From an uncultured Caulobacterales bacterium (lineage in GTDB: Bacteria; Pseudomonadota; Alphaproteobacteria; Caulobacterales; Maricaulaceae), in NCBI GenBank assembly GCA_938001915.1, contig CALLBD010000036.1, forward strand, positions 1 to 48,546: DNA of 48,546 nucleotides. Reading direction: 5' to 3'. Shown here in pieces: positions 1-8,191 of the stretch. Within the stretch, counting starts at the first letter, position 1; the number at the start of each line of letters is the position of its first letter. The notes under the pieces were generated by a model. That model searched no databases. It was not told where the DNA came from and saw only the letters and a list, made by a program, of their open reading frames with translations. Both the position numbers and the translations under genes were made by a program.

Positions 1-1
1 T

Positions 2-151
2 GTCAGCCGCCCCGACATGACAGTCTTAGGCTTTGGCCGCCGCAATAAAGACAAATTCCTAACCACCCCGCAAACCTTCTCGCTAGGCTTTGTAGAGACG
101 ACGGAGTATGAAGCGGTTAAGGCCCATATTTCGGGGATAGAGGGAAAGTGA
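2..151 (+). CDS. C-terminal end of an unidentified protein (partial)
   Basis: An open frame runs in from the left window edge and ends at a TGA at 149-151. The visible 49 residues include the stretch VLGFGRRNKDKFLTTPQTF and end in HISGIEGK. Nothing upstream is visible, so neither start nor domain can be defined, and I do not recognise the family. It converges on the HMG-CoA lyase gene, 35 bp away. The frame has no internal stop and its composition matches neighbouring genes, which is why I treat it as the end of a real gene rather than chance. It could also be noncoding. Confidence 0.45.
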   Translation, partial: VSRPDMTVLGFGRRNKDKFLTTPQTFSLGFVETTEYEAVKAHISGIEGK

Positions 152-186
152 ATTTAAAGGCGGGCCACGCCTATCCTTCCCTAAAC

Positions 187-1083
187 CTAGCAAGGAAAAT
201 CACCTGCCGCCGCGAGCATCGACGGGACTTTCGCCCCTAGAAGTGTCTCTAGCCATTTCGCTGTTCCGATAATCCGGTCCAAATCGAGGCCATGCTCGAT
301 GCCTGAGCGGTTCAGTAAATAGAGAACATCTTCAGTCGCGACATTCCCTGTCGCGGCGGGCGCAAAGGGGCAGCCGCCAATACCGCCAATAGACGAGTCA
401 ATGATTGTCGCTCCGGCCTCTATCGCCGCCCAAACATTTGCAATCGCCATGTTCCGCGTATTGTGAAAATGCACCCGTACGGGAATAGGCGCTATAATCT
501 CCTTCGTCTCCTGTACAAGGCGCGACACTTGCGCGGGCACGGCGACGCCGATTGTATCGGCCAAAGCGACTTCGGACGCGCCGCAATCGGCGAGTTGATT
601 GACGATTTCCAAGACATGGCTCTGCGCGACCTCGCCGTCAAAGGGACAGCCAAAGGCCGTGGAAATTGTAACTTGCGCCGTGCGTCCCTCGCCGCGCGCG
701 AGACTGACAATCTCCTTGGCGGTCTCCACCGTTTGCGCGCTTGTTTGATTTTGGTTCTTCAAACCAAACCCATCTGAGGCCACGCAAACCGCGCCAAGTT
801 GGTCGACACCTGCCTCTAAAGCGCGCAATGCGCCGCGTTTATTGAGAGTCAAACCAATGCGGGTAACGCCGTCGATTTGCCCTAATTCGCGGACAACATC
901 TTCGGCATCCGCCATTTGCGGAACGCGTTTTGGATGCACAAAACTGGCAATTTCGATCCGTTTCGCCCCCGCGTCTATTGCGCGGTGAATGAAAGCGACC
1001 TTCTCCTGTGTTGAAACTAAGGTCTTTTCATTTTGCAACCCATCGCGCGGGCCAACCTCGACAATTTCAACGGATTTAGTCAT
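187..1083 (-). CDS. mvaB: Hydroxymethylglutaryl-CoA lyase
   Basis: The 298-residue protein has the length and full motif set of HMG-CoA lyase, which cleaves HMG-CoA to acetoacetate and acetyl-CoA at the end of leucine (and related branched-chain) degradation. Seen: GPRDGLQNE at 11-19 with the catalytic Arg13 and metal ligand Asp14, the metal-binding HFH at 205-207, and the glycine-rich loop GGIGGCPFAPAATGN with catalytic Cys238. The fold is a cytosolic TIM barrel with a divalent cation. It lies 9 bp downstream of the GMC oxidoreductase gene on the same strand, so the two are probably cotranscribed. Other leucine-degradation genes are not in view and may lie left of the window. Confidence 0.95.
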   Translation of the reverse strand: MTKSVEIVEVGPRDGLQNEKTLVSTQEKVAFIHRAIDAGAKRIEIASFVHPKRVPQMADAEDVVRELGQIDGVTRIGLTLNKRGALRALEAGVDQLGAVCVASDGFGLKNQNQTSAQTVETAKEIVSLARGEGRTAQVTISTAFGCPFDGEVAQSHVLEIVNQLADCGASEVALADTIGVAVPAQVSRLVQETKEIIAPIPVRVHFHNTRNMAIANVWAAIEAGATIIDSSIGGIGGCPFAPAATGNVATEDVLYLLNRSGIEHGLDLDRIIGTAKWLETLLGAKVPSMLAAAGDFPC

Positions 1084-1092
1084 AGCCGCCGT

Positions 1093-2712
1093 TTATTCGG
1101 CAGCCGCTGCCATAACAACCGCCGCGTCTTCTTTTATCATATCTGCAGCCTTTTCCGCAATCATGATGGTCGGGGCATTGGTATTGCCAGAAATCACATT
1201 TGGCATAATTGAGGCATCGACCACGCGCAGGCCGTCCAATCCATGAACCCTAAGGCGTTCATCGACCACGGCCATATCATCCGAGCCCATTTTACAAGTT
1301 CCCACAGGGTGATATTGCGTATCGGCACGGGCGCGAATATCGGCTTTGATTTCATCCGTATCGGTTGTTCCCGCGACATAATTCGGCTTACCTTTAATCT
1401 CATCAAAGGCAGGAGACTCCAATATCTGCGTCATCATATGCGCGCCGCGAACAAGTGTATCCATATCGCGCTCATCTTTCAAAAAGGCCGGGTCAATAGC
1501 CGGCGGCGCCTCCGGGTCTGCGCTTTTGAGCCAGAGCGAGCCACGGCTTTTCGGGCGAAGCACACAGACATGGCAGCTATAGCCATGCCCCCAACTTAGC
1601 TTACGTCCATGATCATCAACCATAGCACGCACCATGACGAGCGAGACATCTGGCGAGGGCTCGGAGCGGTCCGTGTAGAGAAAGCCGCCGCTCTCCGCGA
1701 GGTTAGAAGCGAACATGCCTTTCCGCTCTTTACGGTAGCGCAATATATGACCCAACTGACGTAAGTTCCCCAATATAGAGATACCGAAATTATCTTTTAG
1801 CGGCGATTTATACGACATCACATAGTCAATATGATCTTGAAGATTTTCGCCAACGCCAGGCAGATTATGAACCTGCTCAATCCCATGCGGTTCGAGCTTA
1901 TCTTTCGCGCCAATGCCAGAAAGCAAGAGAATTTGAGGTGAGCCAAATGCGCCGCCAGATAGAATGACCTCGCGCACGGCATTAACAGTCTGCGTTTTTT
2001 TATCTGCCTTATATTGCACCCCTACAGCGCGGCCATTTTCGACAATGACCTTCTCCGTGTGCGCGCCTGTAATGACAGTTAGGTTTTTCCGGTCGTCAAT
2101 GGGGTCTAGAAACGCCCGCGCCGTCGACCAACGCTCCCCGTCTTTGTGCGTGACCTCATACATACCGAGGCCTTCTTGCTGCTCGCCGTTGAAATCATCG
2201 GTAAAGGGCAGTTGATTTTGACGTCCCGCTTCGAAAAAGGCTTCATTGACCGCGCCAGGCTCATGCAAGGGCGCAACATTTAGCTCTCCGCCTTGACCGT
2301 GATAGTCATCGCCGCCTGCTTCCCGATGTTCGCTCTTTTTGAAGTATGGCAAGACCTCATCATAGGACCAGCCTTTATTTCCAAGGCGCGCCCATTCGTT
2401 GTAATCCTCTTTATGGCCGCGAATATAGATCATCGCATTCAAGCTGGAGGACCCTCCCAAGACCTTGCCGCGCGGTTGATAGCCTTTTCGGCCATTCAGG
2501 CCTTCTTGCGGCTCAGTCTCAAACCGCCAATTACGTTTTCCTAAAACCATATTCCAAATGGCCGCGCCCGGCGTGAAGACACTCCAGTGCTTATGTGTCC
2601 CGCCCGCTTCCAGCAAACAAACAGACACGTTGGGGTCCTCTGTGAGCCGGTTCGCCAAAACGCAGCCCGCCGACCCTGCGCCAATAATTACATAGTCAAA
2701 TGCCTGTGCCAT
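1093..2712 (-). CDS. GMC family FAD-dependent oxidoreductase (choline/alcohol dehydrogenase-like)
   Basis: At 539 residues this is a typical GMC oxidoreductase. The FAD-binding Rossmann motif [17 protein letters not shown] is near residues 7-23. The GMC signature [14 protein letters not shown] follows. The C-terminal catalytic region has [10 protein letters not shown] (His468) and SGNTNAP (Asn512), the His-Asn pair that abstracts the substrate hydroxyl proton in the family. Members oxidise choline, aliphatic alcohols or polyethylene glycol to aldehydes, and substrate cannot be read from sequence. No signal peptide is visible. It is the first gene of a probable two-gene unit with HMG-CoA lyase, so an alcohol-to-aldehyde step feeding acyl-CoA catabolism is plausible but inferred. 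It could have been named betA or alkJ, but neither is justified here. Confidence 0.9.
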   Translation of the reverse strand: MAQAFDYVIIGAGSAGCVLANRLTEDPNVSVCLLEAGGTHKHWSVFTPGAAIWNMVLGKRNWRFETEPQEGLNGRKGYQPRGKVLGGSSSLNAMIYIRGHKEDYNEWARLGNKGWSYDEVLPYFKKSEHREAGGDDYHGQGGELNVAPLHEPGAVNEAFFEAGRQNQLPFTDDFNGEQQEGLGMYEVTHKDGERWSTARAFLDPIDDRKNLTVITGAHTEKVIVENGRAVGVQYKADKKTQTVNAVREVILSGGAFGSPQILLLSGIGAKDKLEPHGIEQVHNLPGVGENLQDHIDYVMSYKSPLKDNFGISILGNLRQLGHILRYRKERKGMFASNLAESGGFLYTDRSEPSPDVSLVMVRAMVDDHGRKLSWGHGYSCHVCVLRPKSRGSLWLKSADPEAPPAIDPAFLKDERDMDTLVRGAHMMTQILESPAFDEIKGKPNYVAGTTDTDEIKADIRARADTQYHPVGTCKMGSDDMAVVDERLRVHGLDGLRVVDASIMPNVISGNTNAPTIMIAEKAADMIKEDAAVVMAAAAE

Positions 2713-2886
2713 AAGTCTTTCCCCTGCTTTTTTTAATATCTATGGCCCCAAATTTGCGGGAGTCAAATTTTACGGTGTTTACGCATGCCTTCAACACTGA
2801 ATGGAGAACGCCCTAAATCGACCTTGGACCCACATTGTTTGCTGGCAACCACTTTACACCTCTGCCTAGCTGCGGCACGTAAAGGT

Positions 2887-3489
2887 ATGGCAACACATGA
2901 CATTATCCATTGGTCACTTTCTCTGCTTATCGGCTATTTGGCGGGCTCCATTCCCTTTGGACTTTTACTCGCAAAAGCCTTTGGCGAGGGCGATATCCGC
3001 AAAATCGGGTCAGGAAATATTGGCGCGACCAACGTGCTGCGGACGGGCCGGAAAGATATCGCAGCTATCACCTTACTCCTCGACGCAGCCAAAGCGGGCG
3101 TCACGGGATGGCTGGTCCAGCATTATTTTGGCGCGCCCTTTGGATATGCCGCTGCCGCCGCCGCTTTAATCGGGCATTGCTATCCAATTTGGCTAAAATT
3201 CAAAGGTGGTAAGGGCGTTGCCACCTTCTTTGGCGGGCTATTTGCGCTGGTTTGGCCGATAGGAATTCTAGCGGCCATTGTGTGGATAGCCACCGCGGTT
3301 CTAACAAAATACTCTTCACTCGGCGCGCTCATTGCTTGCGTGATATGTACGATTGTGAGCCATATCTTTTTTGGACAAGGCCCTAGTGTTATGGTCGGTG
3401 TCATGTCTGTGATCATCCTTTGGCGTCACCGCGACAACATAAATCGCCTGCGCCGAGGGGAAGAATCTAAGATTGGCCAGAAAGGCTAA
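2887..3489 (+). CDS. plsY: Acyl-phosphate glycerol-3-phosphate acyltransferase PlsY
   Basis: PlsY is an inner-membrane enzyme that moves the acyl group from acyl-phosphate to glycerol-3-phosphate, the first step of phospholipid synthesis. Seen: the conserved GSGNIGATNVLR loop, the CYPIWLKFKGGKG segment and several hydrophobic helices, giving 200 residues, the normal length. The frame is open back to an ATG at 2785, but that 34-residue extension lacks family similarity. I therefore start at the ATG at 2887, which follows TAAAGGT. The gene runs directly into dprA, a common alphaproteobacterial pairing. Confidence 0.94.
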   Translation: MATHDIIHWSLSLLIGYLAGSIPFGLLLAKAFGEGDIRKIGSGNIGATNVLRTGRKDIAAITLLLDAAKAGVTGWLVQHYFGAPFGYAAAAAALIGHCYPIWLKFKGGKGVATFFGGLFALVWPIGILAAIVWIATAVLTKYSSLGALIACVICTIVSHIFFGQGPSVMVGVMSVIILWRHRDNINRLRRGEESKIGQKG

Positions 3490-3493
3490 AGCG

Positions 3494-4594
3494 GTGCCGC
3501 GCGAATTAAGCCACACCGAGCGCCGAGACTGGATTCGCCTCATTCGGACGCAGAATGTCGGCCCTGTCTCATTTCGCGACCTCATCAACCGATATGGCGA
3601 TGCGGCCTCCGCGCTGGACGCCTTGCCCTCTCTTATTCGGAAGAAACCTATAAACCCGCCGCGCGCCGACCAAGTCGAAGCCGAAATGGACTATGCGGAC
3701 CAAATGGGTGTTCGCCTGATCTGCGCCGTAGAACCAGATTACCCCGCCTACCTGCGCGCGCTAGATCCACCACCGCCCGTTATTTCGGTGCTAGGAAATA
3801 TTGCAACGCTTCACCAGCCCTGCGTCGCTATCATTGGCTCACGAAATGCCTCTGCAATCGGCCAACGTTTCGCAAATAGTCTCGCGGCCGAACTGGGTCA
3901 GGCGGGCTATGCAGTAGTCTCTGGTCTGGCGCGCGGCATCGATGCGGCAGCCCATACTGGCGCGCTCGCAAGCGGGACTATCGCCGTTTTGGGCGGCGGC
4001 GTGGACCATATATACCCCCGCGAGAATACAGAGCTTCACGCGCAAATCGCGCAGACGGGGGCCATTATTAGTGAAAGCCCAATGGGGTATCGTGCAACGG
4101 CGAGAGATTTCCCGCGTCGCAACCGCATTATTTCGGGTCTATGCCGCGGGGTTATCGTCATTGAAGCGGCGGAACGCTCTGGCACGCTCATCACGGCGCG
4201 ATACGCCCTAGAGCAAAACAGAGAAGTCATGGCGGCGCCAGGCTCGCCGCTAGATCCTCGCACGAAAGGGTGCAACCGCCTTATCCGCCAAGGTGCACAT
4301 CTGATTGAAACGGCCGGCGATGTTATCGCTGTTCTAGAAACTTTAAGGCCACTTGGGTTGGAGGAACCCAAAGATCTCTTTGATGCCCCCCCTTTCGATC
4401 CGATCCGTGCAGAGACTGACATCGCGAAAGCAAAATTACGCGTTCTCGATTTATTATCGCCGACCCCGACGCCGCGGGATGATATCATCCGCGCATCTGG
4501 ATTACCCCTTCCGCTTGTGACGGCTGCATTGCTGGAGATGGAACTAGCTGGAGACGCGCATGTCGAACCCGATGGAAGAATATCCAGAGTTTGA
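3494..4594 (+). CDS. dprA: DNA-processing protein DprA (Smf)
   Basis: DprA binds incoming single-stranded DNA during natural transformation and loads RecA. The central Rossmann-like domain is clear: IGSRNASAIGQRFANSL, then VVSGLARGIDAAAHTGAL, FPRRNRIISGL and GSPLDPRTKGCNRLI. A C-terminal winged-helix-like segment (residues about 310-366) follows. The start is not certain. A TTG at 3473 would overlap plsY by 17 bp. A GTG at 3494, 4 bp past the plsY stop and preceded by AGAAAGG at good spacing, is preferred and gives 366 residues. No other competence genes are in view, and DprA is widespread even in species not known to be transformable. Confidence 0.93.
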   Translation: MPRELSHTERRDWIRLIRTQNVGPVSFRDLINRYGDAASALDALPSLIRKKPINPPRADQVEAEMDYADQMGVRLICAVEPDYPAYLRALDPPPPVISVLGNIATLHQPCVAIIGSRNASAIGQRFANSLAAELGQAGYAVVSGLARGIDAAAHTGALASGTIAVLGGGVDHIYPRENTELHAQIAQTGAIISESPMGYRATARDFPRRNRIISGLCRGVIVIEAAERSGTLITARYALEQNREVMAAPGSPLDPRTKGCNRLIRQGAHLIETAGDVIAVLETLRPLGLEEPKDLFDAPPFDPIRAETDIAKAKLRVLDLLSPTPTPRDDIIRASGLPLPLVTAALLEMELAGDAHVEPDGRISRV

Positions 4595-4634
4595 CATGCG
4601 CGCCCAGGGGTGCCTGTTTTAACGAGGTAAAGCG

Positions 4635-4826
4635 CTAGGTAACGTGTTTTTTTACAACCAAATCAATATCATCTGACAGGGCGCTAAGACCCGAAACATT
4701 GGCAATTGTCTGTAATTCAACCATTAAATCCGTAATATATGTGATTGTTTCAGAAGATCGTTTAAGGCCTTCAACCTCTAATGAGACGGATAAAGTGGGG
4801 TCAGACAAGTCACGTTGCGCATTCAT
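4635..4826 (-). CDS. Small hypothetical protein (63 aa)
   Basis: A 63-residue frame begins MNAQRDLSDPTLSV and ends VVKKHVT. A purine-rich ribosome-binding site (AAAGGAAAG) sits just upstream of the ATG. The sequence is soluble and predicted mostly helical (LKRSSETITYITDLMVELQT), with no membrane segment or known motif. It stands alone between dprA and topA, convergent to dprA and divergent to topA. The clear ribosome-binding site and start support a real gene. I do not recognise a function. Confidence 0.6.
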   Translation of the reverse strand: MNAQRDLSDPTLSVSLEVEGLKRSSETITYITDLMVELQTIANVSGLSALSDDIDLVVKKHVT

Positions 4827-4989
4827 AAAAGCTTTCCTTTACACAATTTATAAGTGTATTTTATGAAAAAACCCTTAAAACTTAAACGCGGCATAAAGTG
4901 ACGATTGCTGATAAGAATTTATTCGCGAGGTTGACTTTATTTAGAGCCTCCCCCAAACGCCGCGCTCTTCACATATATAGAGTATCTCC

Positions 4990-7620
4990 ATGAATCTCGT
5001 TATCGTTGAGTCGCCTGCCAAGGCCAAAACCATCGAAAAATACTTGGGCAAGGATTATAAAGTCCTTGCAAGTTTCGGTCACGTCAGAGACCTGCCGTCA
5101 AAGAATGGCTCTGTCGACCCTGAAAATAATTTTGCGATGAGCTGGTCCGTGGACACACAATCCAAAAAGCGGGTCAAAGACATCCAAACGGCGCTTGGTA
5201 ATGCGGACAAGCTCATTCTCGCAACCGACCCGGATAGAGAAGGCGAAGCAATTTCTTGGCATTTACTCGAAGTGCTTTCGAAGAAAAAAGAATTTAAAGG
5301 CAAACCCGTTGAACGTGTTGTCTTCAACGCTATTACGAAAAAATCCGTTACAGAAGCTATCGCCAATCCACGTCAGCTCGACCAAGAGCTAGTCGATGCC
5401 TATCTGGCACGGCGCGCATTGGACTATCTTGTAGGCTTTACGCTCTCCCCTGTTTTATGGCGTAAACTTCCTGGCGCGCGTTCTGCCGGCCGTGTGCAAT
5501 CCGTTGCTTTGAAGCTGATTACGGAACGCGAGACGGAAATCGAACAATTTGACGCCCGCGAATATTGGTCCGTCGCCGGCCTTATGAGCGCACCAAAAGG
5601 AAATTTCCCGGCCCGCCTTGTATCCCTGAACGGCGAGAAGTTAGATAAGTTCTCACTCAACAATGAAGCGCTCGCAATGAAGGCGAAAGCCGCCGTAACC
5701 TCCGCGAGCCTATCCATCACCAAGGTCGAGGCGAAACCCCTGACCCGCAATCCTTCAGCACCGTTTATGACGTCGACGCTGCAGCAGGAAGCCTCTCGCA
5801 AGCTCGGCTTCTCTGCCACACAAACGATGCAAACCGCGCAGCGCCTTTATGAAGGCGTAGATATTGGCGGTGAGACGACGGGTCTTATTACCTATATGCG
5901 AACCGACGGTATCAGCATGGTCGGCGAAGCCATCAGTGATTGCAGGGCCACCATCCAATCGGAATATGGCGAAAGCTATCTGCCCGCGCAGCACCGCGTA
6001 TATAAAAGCAAAGCTAAAAACGCGCAGGAAGCCCATGAAGCCATCCGCCCAACAGGGTTTGGCCGCACCCCAGAAACGCTCAATCTGTCAGGGGATATGA
6101 AGAAGCTTTATGAGCTAATTTGGAAACGCGCCATGGCGTCCCAAATGGAAGCGGCCAAATTAGAGCGAACAACCATCACGATTGAAGACAATGCCCATAC
6201 GGTTGGCCTCCGCGCCACCGGACAGGTCGTGCGTTTTGACGGTTTCCTGAAGCTCTATGAAGAGACCAAGGCAAAATCAGCGGATGACGACGGCGATGAG
6301 AAAGACACGGATTTGCCAGCTGTCGAGGCAGGCCAGTCCCTCACCGCAAAAGACATTGAAGCCACGCAGCATTTCACGCAGCCCCCGCCGCGTTACTCCG
6401 AGGCCTCTCTTGTTAAGCGCATGGAAGAGCTCGGCATTGGCCGTCCGTCGACCTACGCCTCAATCCTGAAAGTCCTACAGGACCGTGGATATGTGGAGCT
6501 GGACAAGCGCCGCTTTACGCCGTCTGATAAGGGCCGTTTGCTGACCGCTTTTTTGGAAGAGTTTTTCACGAAATATGTCCAATATAATTACACCGCCAAC
6601 CTAGAAGACCAACTCGATAAGGTCTCAGCCGGTGACCTTGATTGGCTAAAGCTCCTCGGTGATTTCTGGAATGAGTTTTCCGCTACGGTTGACGGCACAA
6701 AAGACCTGCGGGTTACCCATGTTTTGGACGCCCTTAATGTCGCGCTAAAAACCATTGTCTTCCCTGAAAAAGAAGACGGCAGCGACCCGCGCAAATGTCC
6801 GAAATGTGACGAAGGTCAGCTCTCTCTGAAACTCGGTAAATTTGGGGCCTTTGTGGGCTGTTCTAATTACCCAGACTGTAAAATGACACGCCCCTTCGGG
6901 AGCGACGAGCAAGAAACAGCCGAAGATGTTATCCTCGGACGGCATCCTGAAACAGAAAAAGACATCGTCCTAAAGACAGGCCGCTTTGGCCCCTATGTTG
7001 AGATGGAAACAGAGAAAAAGCCAAAGCGCACCAGCCTGCCCAAGACATGGCCTTATGATGCGATGGATCTCGAGAAGGGTATTCGCCTCATCAATCTGCC
7101 GCGTAAAATCTGCGCCCATCCCGAAGATGGCAATCAGGTTATCACGGCCCTTGGACGTTTTGGCGCCTATATCAAACACAACACGACCTATGTGAGTTTG
7201 AAAGACCCAGAGGAAATGTTCACCATTGGCCAAAATGACGCCATCGCGCGTATCGCCGATAAACGCGCCAACCCGGGCCGTAGCCGTGGCGGGAAGGTTG
7301 TCAAAGACCTAGGCAAACATCCGAAGACCGAAAAGCCGCTTCAAGTCATGGAAGGCCGCTACGGTGCTTATGTGAAATATGAGAAAATCAACGCCACCAT
7401 TCCAAAAGGTCAAGACCCGCAAGAAGTAACCGTTGAAATGGCGCTACAATATATCGAGGAAAAGCAAGCCAAGACGAAGAAAAAGCCTGCGAAGAAAAAA
7501 GCTGCGGCTAAGAAGAAGCCGGCAGCCAAGAAAAAGGCGCCAGCTAAGAAGAAACCTGCCGTCAAAAAGAAAACGGCAGCTAAAAAACCGGCTGCTGACT
7601 CGTCTGACGAGGCTTTTTAG
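4990..7620 (+). CDS. topA: DNA topoisomerase I
   Basis: Type IA topoisomerase that relaxes negative supercoils through a 5'-phosphotyrosine intermediate. Seen: the TOPRIM domain from the N terminus (VIVESPAKAKTIEKYLG, later TDPDREGEAISWH), and the active site GLITYMRTDGIS with Tyr302. A four-cysteine zinc finger follows (Cys603, Cys606, Cys624, Cys630), then further topoisomerase C-terminal repeats of the form GRFGxYV. The last 50 residues or so form a lysine/alanine-rich tail of KKPAAKK repeats that should bind DNA nonspecifically. The 876-residue length fits alphaproteobacterial TopA. The gene starts at ATG 4990 and is followed 13 bp later by the SUKH gene. Confidence 0.97.
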   Translation: MNLVIVESPAKAKTIEKYLGKDYKVLASFGHVRDLPSKNGSVDPENNFAMSWSVDTQSKKRVKDIQTALGNADKLILATDPDREGEAISWHLLEVLSKKKEFKGKPVERVVFNAITKKSVTEAIANPRQLDQELVDAYLARRALDYLVGFTLSPVLWRKLPGARSAGRVQSVALKLITERETEIEQFDAREYWSVAGLMSAPKGNFPARLVSLNGEKLDKFSLNNEALAMKAKAAVTSASLSITKVEAKPLTRNPSAPFMTSTLQQEASRKLGFSATQTMQTAQRLYEGVDIGGETTGLITYMRTDGISMVGEAISDCRATIQSEYGESYLPAQHRVYKSKAKNAQEAHEAIRPTGFGRTPETLNLSGDMKKLYELIWKRAMASQMEAAKLERTTITIEDNAHTVGLRATGQVVRFDGFLKLYEETKAKSADDDGDEKDTDLPAVEAGQSLTAKDIEATQHFTQPPPRYSEASLVKRMEELGIGRPSTYASILKVLQDRGYVELDKRRFTPSDKGRLLTAFLEEFFTKYVQYNYTANLEDQLDKVSAGDLDWLKLLGDFWNEFSATVDGTKDLRVTHVLDALNVALKTIVFPEKEDGSDPRKCPKCDEGQLSLKLGKFGAFVGCSNYPDCKMTRPFGSDEQETAEDVILGRHPETEKDIVLKTGRFGPYVEMETEKKPKRTSLPKTWPYDAMDLEKGIRLINLPRKICAHPEDGNQVITALGRFGAYIKHNTTYVSLKDPEEMFTIGQNDAIARIADKRANPGRSRGGKVVKDLGKHPKTEKPLQVMEGRYGAYVKYEKINATIPKGQDPQEVTVEMALQYIEEKQAKTKKKPAKKKAAAKKKPAAKKKAPAKKKPAVKKKTAAKKPAADSSDEAF

Positions 7621-7633
7621 GCTGCGGCGAAAT

Positions 7634-8119
7634 ATGGAAAAACCTGCCTATCAAACTCTAATTGAATTTTGGTCTACTATTGATGCAGACATCAATTTTG
7701 GCCCCACTCCGCCCGAAGCAATTTCCGCGTTAGAGGGCAAATATTCTATAAAGCTCCCGCCTGAATTTCGAGAATATCTTTTCAACGTCTGTCCAATTGG
7801 CGTGGATCAGGTGGATAGTGAAATGACCACTTGGTGGGAACTAGATCGTATTAAAAGCCTTAAAGAAGAGTCAGAAGGGCAATTAGGCTACCGCATAAAA
7901 GACCCAATCATCCAGAAAGATGCACGATTTTATATTGTTTTTGCTGATTTCATCTTTTGGGGTTGGGCTTGGGCGATTTGTTGTAAACCCGGCGAGAACT
8001 ATGGCCGTATTTTACAGATGTATGAAACAGAAAATTATGTTTCCAATAGCTTCGGTGATTTTGTGCAATCTTATTTGAAACTCTGGGACAAGGGAATGTT
8101 TCTTTCCAGCATAGAGTAA
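7634..8119 (+). CDS. SMI1/KNR4 (SUKH) family protein
   Basis: The 161-residue protein, starting at ATG 7634, has the SUKH pattern: an N-terminal helix with the glutamate and LP motif (ISALEGKYSIKLPPEFREYL) and the aromatic-rich beta strands that follow (WWELDRIKSL, FWGWAWAICC). In bacteria SUKH proteins are mainly immunity proteins to contact-dependent or polymorphic toxins, and some have housekeeping roles. No toxin gene is adjacent: the neighbours are topA (13 bp upstream) and rnr. It has a lower GC appearance than topA. The frame is open further upstream inside topA, but that part only reads the lysine-rich topA tail in another frame. Confidence 0.75.
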   Translation: MEKPAYQTLIEFWSTIDADINFGPTPPEAISALEGKYSIKLPPEFREYLFNVCPIGVDQVDSEMTTWWELDRIKSLKEESEGQLGYRIKDPIIQKDARFYIVFADFIFWGWAWAICCKPGENYGRILQMYETENYVSNSFGDFVQSYLKLWDKGMFLSSIE

Positions 8120-8191
8120 AAGCGTCCACCGTTAGAAGATGAAAACCTGACCTCACCACCCTCCCTTGACCTTTCGGCTGCATAAGCCGAC

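Noticed and set aside
2785-2886. N-terminal extension of PlsY
   Set aside because: The extra 34 residues lack family similarity, and the ATG at 2887 gives the normal length.
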